Shown piece after piece: positions 25,764-33,582 of a stretch of 64,000 nucleotides of DNA (the stretch's first letter is position 1; the number at the start of each line of letters is the position of its first letter). The position numbers were made by a program, and so were the translations under genes. Origin of the DNA: Sellimonas sp963559135 (GTDB lineage Bacteria; Bacillota; Clostridia; Lachnospirales; Lachnospiraceae); NCBI GenBank assembly GCA_963559135.1, contig CAUWJP010000010.1:13876-77875 (forward strand). The letters run 5' to 3'. A model generated the notes under the pieces. The model saw only the letters and a list, made by a program, of their open reading frames with translations, did not search any database and was not told the DNA's origin.

Positions 25764-26621
25764 ATGAAGAAACTGGATACGAAGAAACTTGGAATTGACA
25801 TACTGATTGACATTGTCGGGGGAATTCTGATTGCGATTGGAACGTATAATTTTGCCGCTATGGCGAAATTTCCTATGGTAGGATTTAACGGAATTGCCTT
25901 GATTTTCTATCAGCTGTTTGGACTGCCGATTGGTACGGTTGCGATGCTCCTGAATATTCCGGTTGCCATTGTGTGTTTCCGGATCCTCGGGAAAGACTTT
26001 TTCCTGCGTTCTGTCCGGACGATCATCATCACGTCTGTGATCATGGACGTTGTTGCGCCGATGTTCCCGGTTTACACCGGAGACAGAATGCTGGCAGCGA
26101 TCTGTACGGGAATTTTTTCCGGACTGGGATATGCGTTGATCTATATGAGAAATACATCAACCGGAGGTTCGGACTTCATTATGCTTTCTATCAAAGCACT
26201 GAATCCTCATCTGTCACTTGGAAAGATTTCCTTTGCGCTGGAAGCGATCGTTGTCCTTCTTGGAACCCTTCTTGTTTCTAAAGATATTGACAGTCTGATC
26301 TATGGTATGATAATCAGTTTTATCCTTTCAGCGGTTGTAGATAAGGTGATGTATGGAATTGATTCCGGAAAGATGTCCATGATTGTGACAGACTTCCCGG
26401 TAGAAGTAGCAGCACGGATTGATGAAGAAATAGGACGAGGAAGCACATTCTTAAAGGCGGAGGGAAGCTACTCCCACATTCAGAGAGACGTGGTACTGTG
26501 TGCATGCAACAATAAAGAAATGTACGGAATACGAAAGGTTGTTAAGGAGATTGATCCGAAGGCCTTCATCATCATTGTAGAGTCCAACGAAGTGCTTGGA
26601 GAGGGATTCAAGGCTCACTAA
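25764..26621 (+). CDS. YitT family membrane protein (DUF161/DUF2179)
   Basis: 285 residues from ATG 25764 (AAGGAG upstream; the longer frame from 25707 runs through the leader hairpin). Five or six hydrophobic helices span about residues 10-185, including a conserved Thr-Gly-Gly-Ser-Asp motif (NTSTGGSDFI). The C-terminal DUF2179 domain (about 200-285) is soluble. YitT proteins are of unknown transport role. Flanked by a possible attenuator upstream and a bidirectional terminator downstream. Confidence 0.88.
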   Translation: MKKLDTKKLGIDILIDIVGGILIAIGTYNFAAMAKFPMVGFNGIALIFYQLFGLPIGTVAMLLNIPVAIVCFRILGKDFFLRSVRTIIITSVIMDVVAPMFPVYTGDRMLAAICTGIFSGLGYALIYMRNTSTGGSDFIMLSIKALNPHLSLGKISFALEAIVVLLGTLLVSKDIDSLIYGMIISFILSAVVDKVMYGIDSGKMSMIVTDFPVEVAARIDEEIGRGSTFLKAEGSYSHIQRDVVLCACNNKEMYGIRKVVKEIDPKAFIIIVESNEVLGEGFKAH

Positions 26622-26659
26622 AGTCTGAATAATATCCGGGATATATGAAAATGGTATAA

Positions 26660-26694
26660 AAAGTGGCAGAGATCGTTCTGATCTCTGCCACTTT
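26660..26694. terminator. Bidirectional terminator between yitT and pepT
   Basis: Perfect 15-bp stem (AAAGTGGCAGAGATC / GATCTCTGCCACTTT) with a 5-base loop, A-rich before and T-rich after. Serves both convergent genes. Confidence 0.9.
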
Positions 26695-26710
26695 CAGGTT
26701 TTACTTCAAT

Positions 26711-27931
26711 TTATTTCTGTTCTGCGTAAAGCTTTACGATTTCGATTACTACATCGGTTGCAAGATCCATTCCTTCAACCGTGATGTGCTCGTATGGTCC
26801 GTGGTATGCGTGTCCGCCGGTTCCAAGGTTCGGACAAGGAAGTCCTTTGAAACTTAACTGGCATCCGTCTGTGCCGCCGCGGATCGGAAGAATCTGTGCC
26901 GGAACATTAGCACGTTCACAGGCTGTTTTTGCATTCTCGATGAGATGCATACAGTCTTTGATAATAGTGGACATGTTCTTGTACTGCTGAGTAATAGTCA
27001 GTTTTACTGTGCCTTCGCCCCACTTTTCGTTCAGGTCTTTTTCGATCAGGCGCAGTGTTTTCTGGCGTGCTTCAAAGAGAGAAGCATCGTGGTCTCTCAG
27101 GAAGTAGTGGAGCTCTGCCTTAGATACGTCTCCACTCATGGAAACAAGATGGTAGAAACCTTCATATCCTTCAGTTCCGCGTGGTGTCTCGCATCCTGGA
27201 AGCATATTGTTGATTTCCATGGCAACAAGGCTTGCGTTGATCATCGTATCCTTGCTTGATCCCGGATGAACAGCAAATCCTGTGATTTCAAAGTCTGCTT
27301 TGCAGGCATTGAAGTTTTCGTACTGGATTTCTCCTTCTCCATCTCCGTCCAGGGTGTATCCGAAATCAGCGTCAAACTCTTCCACATTGAAATGGGAAGC
27401 GCCGGTTCCGATCTCCTCGTCCGGTGTAAATGCAACACGGATCGGTCCATGCGGAATATTTTCTTCTTTGATACGTTCGATCATGGTCATGATCTCAGCG
27501 ATACCGGCTTTATCATCTGCTCCGAGCACTGTCGTACCATCTGTTGTGATCAGAGTACGTCCTTTCAGCTCCGGAAGATGAGGGAATGCACTGACTTCCA
27601 GAACACGTCCGCTGTTGCCAAGTACAACGTCTCCGCCATCATAATTTTCATGGATCACTGGAACGATGTCATGGTCGCAGAAATCGGAAACTGTGTCCAT
27701 GTGAGCGATGAATCCCATCTTCGGGCAGTTCTCGTAGCCCGGTGTTGCCGGGATCTTTCCGTATACATAGCACTGATCATCCACATGGGCCTCTACGCCC
27801 AGCTCTTTCAGCTCGTCTACCAGAAGGTTCGCAAGATCGAACTGGCATTTGGAAGATGGAATAGTCTCGCTGTTCTCATCGCTTGGTGTCCTGACAACGA
27901 CATATTTTAGTAATCTTTCATAAGCTTTCAT
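26711..27931 (-). CDS. pepT: Peptidase T (tripeptidase)
   Basis: 406 residues. M20 metallopeptidase: metal ligands are His in AHMDTVSDF, Asp in GADDKAG, Glu pair in DEEIGTG, Asp in DGDG, and His in GHAYHGPYEH. Length and motif order match PepT, a cytosolic zinc enzyme that removes the N-terminal residue from tripeptides. It stands alone on the minus strand, with promoter TATAAT at 27976-27971. Confidence 0.93.
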   Translation of the reverse strand: MKAYERLLKYVVVRTPSDENSETIPSSKCQFDLANLLVDELKELGVEAHVDDQCYVYGKIPATPGYENCPKMGFIAHMDTVSDFCDHDIVPVIHENYDGGDVVLGNSGRVLEVSAFPHLPELKGRTLITTDGTTVLGADDKAGIAEIMTMIERIKEENIPHGPIRVAFTPDEEIGTGASHFNVEEFDADFGYTLDGDGEGEIQYENFNACKADFEITGFAVHPGSSKDTMINASLVAMEINNMLPGCETPRGTEGYEGFYHLVSMSGDVSKAELHYFLRDHDASLFEARQKTLRLIEKDLNEKWGEGTVKLTITQQYKNMSTIIKDCMHLIENAKTACERANVPAQILPIRGGTDGCQLSFKGLPCPNLGTGGHAYHGPYEHITVEGMDLATDVVIEIVKLYAEQK

Positions 27932-27970
27932 TGGAATTCCTCTCCTTTATTGTAAATTTTCCTACATCTC

Positions 27971-27998
27971 ATTATAGCATTTTTTACAGGATGTACAA
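27971..27998 (-). promoter_or_regulatory. pepT promoter
   Basis: On the minus strand: TTGTAC (27998-27993), 16-base spacer, TATAAT (27976-27971). Forty bases upstream of the pepT start. Confidence 0.6.
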
Positions 27999-28108
27999 GT
28001 CCTGAAAAGTTGAAAGTACACTCCGGGAAAAGGAAATGTAGGAAAAAAATAGGGAAAGATGTTGTATAATAACGCTGATATGACATGGAAAAGAAGAGGG
28101 AATGAATT

Positions 28109-28780
28109 ATGGAACGACTTTTGGTTGTAGATGATGAACCGGGAATCCGGATGTTGCTAAAAGATTATTTTGAGATGATGGGATATGAGATTTGGACAGC
28201 CGAAAATGGAAAGGAGGCGGTCCGGTGTGCCGGGGAGCACCCGGATCTGATCCTTTTGGATATCAATCTTCCGGATATGGACGGGATGACGGTGTGCCAG
28301 AAAATCCGGGAGACCGTACGCTGTCCGATTGTGTTTCTGACGGCAAAGATCGAGGAGCAGGATCGGATCAACGGACTGTTGTCTGGAGGAGATGATTATA
28401 TTACAAAGCCATTTTCTATAGACGAGCTGGGTGCAAGGGTGATGGCCCACCTGCGGCGGGAAAAGCGGGGGCGGAAGGAGAAAGAGGAGGCACAGAAGCA
28501 AGGTCTTGCCATCCGGTATGATGAGCGGAGCGTCCGCTATAGCGGGGAGGAGATCCGCCTGACGAGAACCGAGTTTGAAATTCTGGCATTTCTTTCCATG
28601 CATCCAAGGCAGGTGTTCAGCAAAGAGCAGATTTACGAAGCGGTCTGGGGGTTGGAAGGAAACGGGGATAACAGTATTGTAATGGAGCATATCCGCAGAC
28701 TACGTGGAAAGATTGCGGAGAAAACAAAACAGGATTACATTGAGACAGTCTGGGGAGTGGGATATAAATGGATTGGGTAG
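28109..28780 (+). CDS. OmpR-family response regulator
   Basis: 223 residues. Receiver domain with acidic pocket (VDDEPG) and phospho-acceptor Asp51 (LLDINLPDMDG), conserved Thr/Lys (FLTAKI, TKPFS), then an OmpR-type winged helix (about 130-222; LTRTEFEILAFLSMHPRQVF). A TATAAT box lies 39 bases upstream. It overlaps the next gene, its cognate kinase, by 13 bases and heads an operon with an ABC exporter, so it probably controls that exporter. Confidence 0.93.
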   Translation: MERLLVVDDEPGIRMLLKDYFEMMGYEIWTAENGKEAVRCAGEHPDLILLDINLPDMDGMTVCQKIRETVRCPIVFLTAKIEEQDRINGLLSGGDDYITKPFSIDELGARVMAHLRREKRGRKEKEEAQKQGLAIRYDERSVRYSGEEIRLTRTEFEILAFLSMHPRQVFSKEQIYEAVWGLEGNGDNSIVMEHIRRLRGKIAEKTKQDYIETVWGVGYKWIG

Positions 28781-29973
28781 ATGAAAAGATGGAACAGTTC
28801 CGGATCTATATCCGGAATCTGACCGTAAAAAAAGCGTTGCTTTCTTATCTGTGTATTGCTGCTGTGATTGCATTCTTGTTGAGCGGCGCTACCATACAGA
28901 TCTGTGAAAAATGGACGGATATTCTGGTGGAGCGTCAGAATGTGAATATGGGTTCAGCCTATACAAGAGAGGCGCTTTACTATTTTTATGAGAAGTCGGC
29001 AGCCAGTCTTTCCAACAGGGAGGAGACGATTCTGATTTTGATGCAGGAGATGGCACACTGGTGTCCGTATGGCTACACGGTGCTGACGATGTTGGTGGCA
29101 GGCTCTCTGTTTTACCGGAAGAGGCTTCAAAAACCGTTTGGGATTCTTGGGGATGCAGTAGAAAAGGTCGGGAAAAAGGAACTGGATTTTACCGTCGCTT
29201 ATGAAAGTGAGGATGAGATGGGAAAACTCTGTGCCTCCTTTGAAGAGATGAGGAAAAGTCTGGAGGAAAACCAGAAAGAGATGTGGAATATGGTAGAAGA
29301 GCAGAAAAAGTTGAATGCTGCCTTTGCCCATGACCTGCGTACGCCCCTGACTGTGATCCGGGGCTACTCAGACTTTCTTGTCCGGTATCTGCCAAAAGGG
29401 ACGATCAGCCAAGAAAAATTAAAGGATACTCTTCGGCTTCTTTCGGAACAGGCGGAGAGGCTGGAACGGTTCAGCGGAACTATGAAGTCTCTGAGGTCGG
29501 TAGATGAAATCCCTTTTACTCCGGCAAAGAAAAAGAAGCTGGAACTGGAGAAGCAGATTCAGGGTATGGTGGATGCATTGAATGTGGCAAAAGAAGTGAA
29601 GATTGTCTATCGGCATGATCGCTCCGCGGAGGCACTGGTTCTGGATGAAGATATTGTGATGGAAGTTCTCGACAACCTGCTTTCCAATGCAATCCGGTAT
29701 GCCCAAAGTCAAGTAGTGATTGAAACAAAGGCAGAAGGAGCGTTTTTCTATCTCTTTGTATCTGATGACGGCCCGGGATTTTCCGGGGAAGCACTGGAAA
29801 ATGCATCGGATCTGTATTTCAGTGAGGGCCAAAAAGAGGAGCATTTTGGAATTGGGCTGAGCCTGTCGGCGCTGCTTTGCAGAAAGCATGGAGGAGAGAT
29901 CAGCTTTGCGAACAGCATATGGAAATCCGGAGCTGTCGTATCGGCTTCTTTTGAAATTCAGGGGCAAATCTAA
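28768..29973 (+). CDS. Sensor histidine kinase
   Basis: 401 residues. Two membrane helices (about 25-45 and 93-112) flank a short extracytoplasmic loop of about 45 residues; HAMP-like region to about 175; H-box FAHDLRTPL; N-box LSNAIRYA; G-boxes DDGPGFSG and FGIGLSLSA. Membrane kinase for the upstream response regulator. The small sensor loop suggests sensing at or within the membrane. Confidence 0.92.
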   Translation: MDWVDEKMEQFRIYIRNLTVKKALLSYLCIAAVIAFLLSGATIQICEKWTDILVERQNVNMGSAYTREALYYFYEKSAASLSNREETILILMQEMAHWCPYGYTVLTMLVAGSLFYRKRLQKPFGILGDAVEKVGKKELDFTVAYESEDEMGKLCASFEEMRKSLEENQKEMWNMVEEQKKLNAAFAHDLRTPLTVIRGYSDFLVRYLPKGTISQEKLKDTLRLLSEQAERLERFSGTMKSLRSVDEIPFTPAKKKKLELEKQIQGMVDALNVAKEVKIVYRHDRSAEALVLDEDIVMEVLDNLLSNAIRYAQSQVVIETKAEGAFFYLFVSDDGPGFSGEALENASDLYFSEGQKEEHFGIGLSLSALLCRKHGGEISFANSIWKSGAVVSASFEIQGQI

Positions 29974-30054
29974 AGAAATCCTTTCAGATATCTAGGGAGA
30001 AAGTAGAGAAATCCCATGTATGATAAAGATATCAAGAAGAAAGGAAGTGGACAG

Positions 30055-30960
30055 ATGAGTAGAAATGAAATGGAAATCCGGATTGAAGGATTAGAAAAAT
30101 ATTACGGGAAAAAGCATGCACTCAAAAATGTGACACTTACGATTCCGTCCGGCATGTTTGGACTGCTTGGGAGAAACGGAGCCGGAAAGACGACGCTGAT
30201 GAAAGTAATTGCTACGCTGATTGGGAAACAGGGAGGAAAGGTGACCGTGTGTGGAATTCCGGTGGAAGAGGCAGCCAGGATCCGCAAAATCACCGGGTAT
30301 CTGCCGCAGGAGTTTTCTATGTATCCCAACATGGGGGTCTATGAAGCGATGGATTATCTCGGGGCTCTTTCCAAAATGCCGAAAAAGGAGCGAAAGGAGC
30401 GCATTCCGGTTCTTTTGGAGAAAGTCAATCTTCAGGACCATTATCGGACAAAAGTCCGGGCTCTTTCCGGAGGAATGAAGCGGCGGCTAGGGATCGCCCA
30501 GGCCATCCTGCACGATCCGAAAGTGCTGATTGTAGATGAGCCGACAGCGGGGCTTGATCCGGAAGAACGGGTACGGTTCCGGAACCTTCTCTGCGAGATT
30601 GCCGAGGACCGGATCGTGATTCTCTCTACCCATATTGTGGGGGATATCGAGGCTACCTGTGAGCAGATTGCCATTATGGATGAAGGCGAAATCTACTATA
30701 ACGGCACGGTTATGGAACTGCTTCAGATGGCGGAAGGAAAAGTCTACACTGCTCAGATCAGCAGGAAGGATCTTGCAAAGATGAAGGAGAAATATGTCCT
30801 GACCAGTATGCTGACCCAGGGGAATAATGTGATGGTCCGCTTTCTTTCGGAGCAAAAGCCACAGGTGGAAGCTTCGGCCTGCGAGCCGGGCGTGGAAGAT
30901 GCGTATATGTATCTGATGCAGGAAAAGGAGGGATTTTCTCATGTTCTGGACCTTGTTTAG
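30055..30960 (+). CDS. ABC transporter ATP-binding protein
   Basis: 301 residues from ATG 30055 (AAGGAAGTGG upstream; ATG 30016 is a weaker option). Walker A GRNGAGKT, Q-loop YLPQEF, signature LSGGMKRR, Walker B LIVDEPTAGLD, H-loop STHIV, and a C-terminal domain of about 80 residues as in the BcrA/NatA group that exports peptides, antibiotics or sodium. It overlaps the next gene by 20 bases. Functions with the two membrane proteins that follow. Confidence 0.9.
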   Translation: MSRNEMEIRIEGLEKYYGKKHALKNVTLTIPSGMFGLLGRNGAGKTTLMKVIATLIGKQGGKVTVCGIPVEEAARIRKITGYLPQEFSMYPNMGVYEAMDYLGALSKMPKKERKERIPVLLEKVNLQDHYRTKVRALSGGMKRRLGIAQAILHDPKVLIVDEPTAGLDPEERVRFRNLLCEIAEDRIVILSTHIVGDIEATCEQIAIMDEGEIYYNGTVMELLQMAEGKVYTAQISRKDLAKMKEKYVLTSMLTQGNNVMVRFLSEQKPQVEASACEPGVEDAYMYLMQEKEGFSHVLDLV

Positions 30961-32224
30961 AAAAGAATGCTGGATGATCTTAAAGAGCCTGATTTTCTGG
31001 CTTTATGTTCTGGGCCTTTCCCTGTTTTTCTTCAGCCAGATGGGGACGATCACCTTTGAGTCGAAGCCGGAACCGGGGCAGGAAAGCTATGGAATGAAAA
31101 CTTCCGAAAAGAAGGAAGATCAGATGCAGGGGACACTTGGACTTTTGGCCGAATCTTATCTTAATGATACATTTACGACAGCTCCAGTGGGATTTAACAA
31201 ACATGTCTCTTTAAATGATGAGGAGAAAAAGGCGATCGAAACGATTCTTGAGGATACGACCGGGCTTTCGATAGAAGAGATTGAGAACCGTTATGAGGAG
31301 TGGGTGCAAAACCAGGCTATCGCGATGGAAGATGGAAGCTACATGATGGTGGACGGCAGCTTTGTGCTGGAACCAAAGGAGGGGCTTACCTACGATGAGT
31401 TTCTGACAAGGATGCAGAAGGTATGTGAGATCCTGGGACCGGGATCCGATTTTACCGAAGATGGAATCCGGCAGAATGCTTTGGTGGAAATGACATATGA
31501 AGATGCACTGGAAGAATACAACAACCTGTTGGAAAAGGACGGACTGACTGGAGGATACGCAAGGCTGTTTTGCGACTACATGGGAATCATTCTGGCAGTT
31601 CTACCGGTCTTTGTAGCAGTGACAAGAGAAATCCGGGATAAACGAGCGCAGATGAAAGAACTGCTCTATGTAAGAAGAGCGTCCTCCTTTACGATTCTGT
31701 TCAGCAGATATGCGGCATTGTGTCTTTGTATGTTTGTACCGGTGCTTCTTTTGTCCTGCTATCCTCTTGTGGAATGTATCGGATTTGCACAGGGCAAAGG
31801 AATTTCGCTGGATCTGACCGCATTTTTCCGATACAGTGTGGGATGGCTGCTGCCGACGATTCTTGTGGTGACAGCGCTTGGCCTGTTCCTGACAGAACTG
31901 ACGGGAACGTCAGCGGGCGTCCTCGTTCAGGCGGCCTGGTGGTTTCTTTCCATTTTTGCAGGCGGCGATACCATGGGTGGAGGAGATTATGGTATGAATC
32001 TGGTCCCAAGACACAATACAGAATTTAACTATGCAGGATTTCATGATCAGTTTTCGCAGCTTGCATTGAACCGGGTATTCTATGGTGTGTTGGCACTGGC
32101 ATTTGTGACAGCGGCGGCTATGATCTTTGAGGCAAGAAGAAAGGGGAAATGGGGAAATGGAACGATATCTCGCAGCCGGAAAAGAATACATACGGTATCA
32201 TCTGCCGCAGCAGGTGCTCGTTAG
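30941..32224 (+). CDS. ABC exporter membrane subunit
   Basis: 427 residues. One N-terminal helix (about 14-32), a large extracytoplasmic region (about 35-205) rich in Asp/Glu, then five or six helices (about 210-405). This is the ABC-2 type permease plan. The 3' end overlaps the next gene by 68 bases. Together with the ATPase and the next protein it should form an exporter under the two-component system at 28109-29973. Substrate unknown. Confidence 0.75.
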   Translation: MFWTLFRKECWMILKSLIFWLYVLGLSLFFFSQMGTITFESKPEPGQESYGMKTSEKKEDQMQGTLGLLAESYLNDTFTTAPVGFNKHVSLNDEEKKAIETILEDTTGLSIEEIENRYEEWVQNQAIAMEDGSYMMVDGSFVLEPKEGLTYDEFLTRMQKVCEILGPGSDFTEDGIRQNALVEMTYEDALEEYNNLLEKDGLTGGYARLFCDYMGIILAVLPVFVAVTREIRDKRAQMKELLYVRRASSFTILFSRYAALCLCMFVPVLLLSCYPLVECIGFAQGKGISLDLTAFFRYSVGWLLPTILVVTALGLFLTELTGTSAGVLVQAAWWFLSIFAGGDTMGGGDYGMNLVPRHNTEFNYAGFHDQFSQLALNRVFYGVLALAFVTAAAMIFEARRKGKWGNGTISRSRKRIHTVSSAAAGAR

Positions 32225-32777
32225 CGCTGTACTGTTTGGCGCAGCGCCTCTGATTGCCGGAGTTGAGAATTTAAATCGGTTGGAAACGGCACGGCTTCTG
32301 GATTTTTATGCTGTACTGCCCGGAATGATTCTCCTGATTCCGATTTTTCTTCCAGAACAGAATCGGGATATCCGGGATCTGATCCGGTCGAAATATACTT
32401 CTATGGGAAGCATCTATCTGGTTCGGATTCTTTTATGCGCCCTTGTGATGGTGCTTCTGACCGCAGCTTTTGTGTGGATGTTGAAACGGGGCGGATGCAG
32501 CTTTCCGGCAGGGAAGTTTTTTTTGGCAACGCTTTCTGGAATGATTTTCCTGGGAGGGCTAGGGGCTGCGGCCTATGCTTTGAGCGGAAATCCTGTCATC
32601 GGATATATGGCATCGCTTGCATATTATCTGTTTTCATACGGCGCCGGAGAAAAATATCTGGGAAACTGGTTTTTATTTTCTCTGTCAGCAGGGAATTATA
32701 CAGAAAAACGGTATCTGGCTGTAACGGGGCTCATATTGCTCCTGACAGCAGTGTGGATACGGATGCGTAAAGAATGA
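32157..32777 (+). CDS. Membrane protein, probable second permease subunit
   Basis: 206 residues from ATG 32157 (GGGGA upstream). Six hydrophobic segments at about 20-38, 45-65, 84-104, 114-135, 140-160 and 180-200, no soluble domain, basic C-terminus. Overlaps the preceding permease, indicating translational coupling; likely the partner subunit of the exporter. I see no specific family. Confidence 0.6.
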   Translation: MERYLAAGKEYIRYHLPQQVLVSAVLFGAAPLIAGVENLNRLETARLLDFYAVLPGMILLIPIFLPEQNRDIRDLIRSKYTSMGSIYLVRILLCALVMVLLTAAFVWMLKRGGCSFPAGKFFLATLSGMIFLGGLGAAAYALSGNPVIGYMASLAYYLFSYGAGEKYLGNWFLFSLSAGNYTEKRYLAVTGLILLLTAVWIRMRKE

Positions 32778-32852
32778 TCCTGAAAAAGAAGCACTTGCCT
32801 TTTCCTGAAATCGGAGTAAGATAATAGAAGACCGATGCAAAGGAGTAGGATA

Positions 32853-33197
32853 ATGGAACGAGTGATTGTAATTGTAGTTTTTATCTGCATGATGATGACG
32901 GCGCTTCTGACAGCCCATGCAGTGGTCTTTACTGTTCTGGGTGAAAAATGCGTCTGGCTGATTAAAAGTTACCGGGATCTTCCAAAGGAGAAACGGGATC
33001 TATATGATCCGGGTCTTGTCGTAAACGGAGCCAGAAACGAGCTTGTTTTATGGGCACTGTGGTTTGTGCTCGGAGCCGTGCTTTCCTACGTGCTGACCCC
33101 GTTTCTTGTAGTGGTGTTTCTGGGCGCATGGCTGGCAGCTTTCTTTTCCGGCAGAAGCTTTAAAGAAAAAAAGTACGAAAAATATAAAAGGTCTTGA
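32853..33197 (+). CDS. Small membrane protein, DUF3784-like
   Basis: 114 residues from ATG 32853 behind AAGGAG. Helix at about 3-30, then LIKSYRDLPKEKRDLYDP, which recalls the LIAGYN-sKEEKxxYD motif of DUF3784, then two helices (about 66-80 and 83-105) and a basic tail. Function unknown. Probably the last gene of the 28109 operon, though 75 bases separate them. Confidence 0.55.
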   Translation: MERVIVIVVFICMMMTALLTAHAVVFTVLGEKCVWLIKSYRDLPKEKRDLYDPGLVVNGARNELVLWALWFVLGAVLSYVLTPFLVVVFLGAWLAAFFSGRSFKEKKYEKYKRS

Positions 33198-33222
33198 CAG
33201 AGCACTCCTTTCGATCTAGAAT
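33194..33222 (+). promoter_or_regulatory. Promoter of the aspS leader
   Basis: TTGACA (33194-33199), 17-base spacer, TAGAAT (33217-33222). The -35 overlaps the stop codon of the preceding gene. The transcript would begin near 33229, just before the leader-peptide ribosome site. Confidence 0.75.
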
Positions 33223-33251
33223 GAAGAAAATCGAAAGGAGCTGCTTTTTGT

Positions 33252-33308
33252 ATGAGCCCAGTATTAATGAATCAGTTTGTAAGCATGAACAGGGACGACG
33301 ATAGGTAG
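33252..33308 (+). CDS. 18-residue leader peptide with an Asp-Asp-Asp run (aspS attenuator)
   Basis: ATG AGC ... GAC GAC GAT AGG TAG encodes MSPVLMNQFVSMNRDDDR. AAAGGAG at 33234-33240 is 11 bases upstream. Three consecutive Asp codons (33294-33302) sit just before the stop, in front of a gene for aspartyl-tRNA synthetase, as expected for a leader peptide whose translation senses charged tRNA-Asp. The stop codon overlaps the first strand of the downstream RNA structure. Too short for homology; support comes from position and codon content. Confidence 0.65.
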   Translation: MSPVLMNQFVSMNRDDDR

Positions 33309-33425
33309 CGCTTGTATTGTGAGAGAGTTCACAGGTACAAGCGCTTCTTGTGTTGTACCTGTGTGAAAGAAATAGAAACAGAATCACACAGGATTATGAG
33401 AAATCTTGTGTGGTTCTGTTTTTTT
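33307..33425 (+). promoter_or_regulatory. Attenuator: mutually exclusive stems and terminator upstream of aspS
   Basis: Pairing options: strand 1 AGCGCTTGTA (33307-33316) with TACAAGCGCT (33336-33345); CACAGGTAC (33330-33338) with GTACCTGTG (33355-33363); CCTGTGTGA (33358-33366) with TCACACAGG (33384-33392); and the terminator arms 33378-33395 with 33402-33419 (18 bp, two wobbles) followed by seven T. Each element competes with the next. A ribosome paused on the Asp codons would leave strand 1 free, allowing 1:2 and the 3:4 antiterminator, so readthrough; one that reaches the stop would cover strand 1, allowing 2:3 and termination. The polarity is inference; the complementarity is direct. Confidence 0.7.
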
Positions 33426-33582
33426 GTAACAGAAACCCAAGGTACAGCCAACAGTTCTTTTTATTATAGCAGGAAAGGTTGTGATCGAATGGGACATAAA
33501 GACGATGCCCACATGGATGAGATCCGGATGGAAAAGGAGAAAATGACGATCAGAAATTCATGAAAGGGTAAGGAAAAGAAAG

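Noticed and set aside
33312..33563. 83-codon ORF through the aspS leader
   Set aside because: It runs straight through the hairpins and terminator, lacks a ribosome site and has a Cys/Phe/Val mix without family character.
33229..33582. T-box riboswitch upstream of aspS
   Set aside because: The conserved T-box bulge sequence (GGGTGG-type before the antiterminator) is not found, while a leader peptide and competing stems explain the region.
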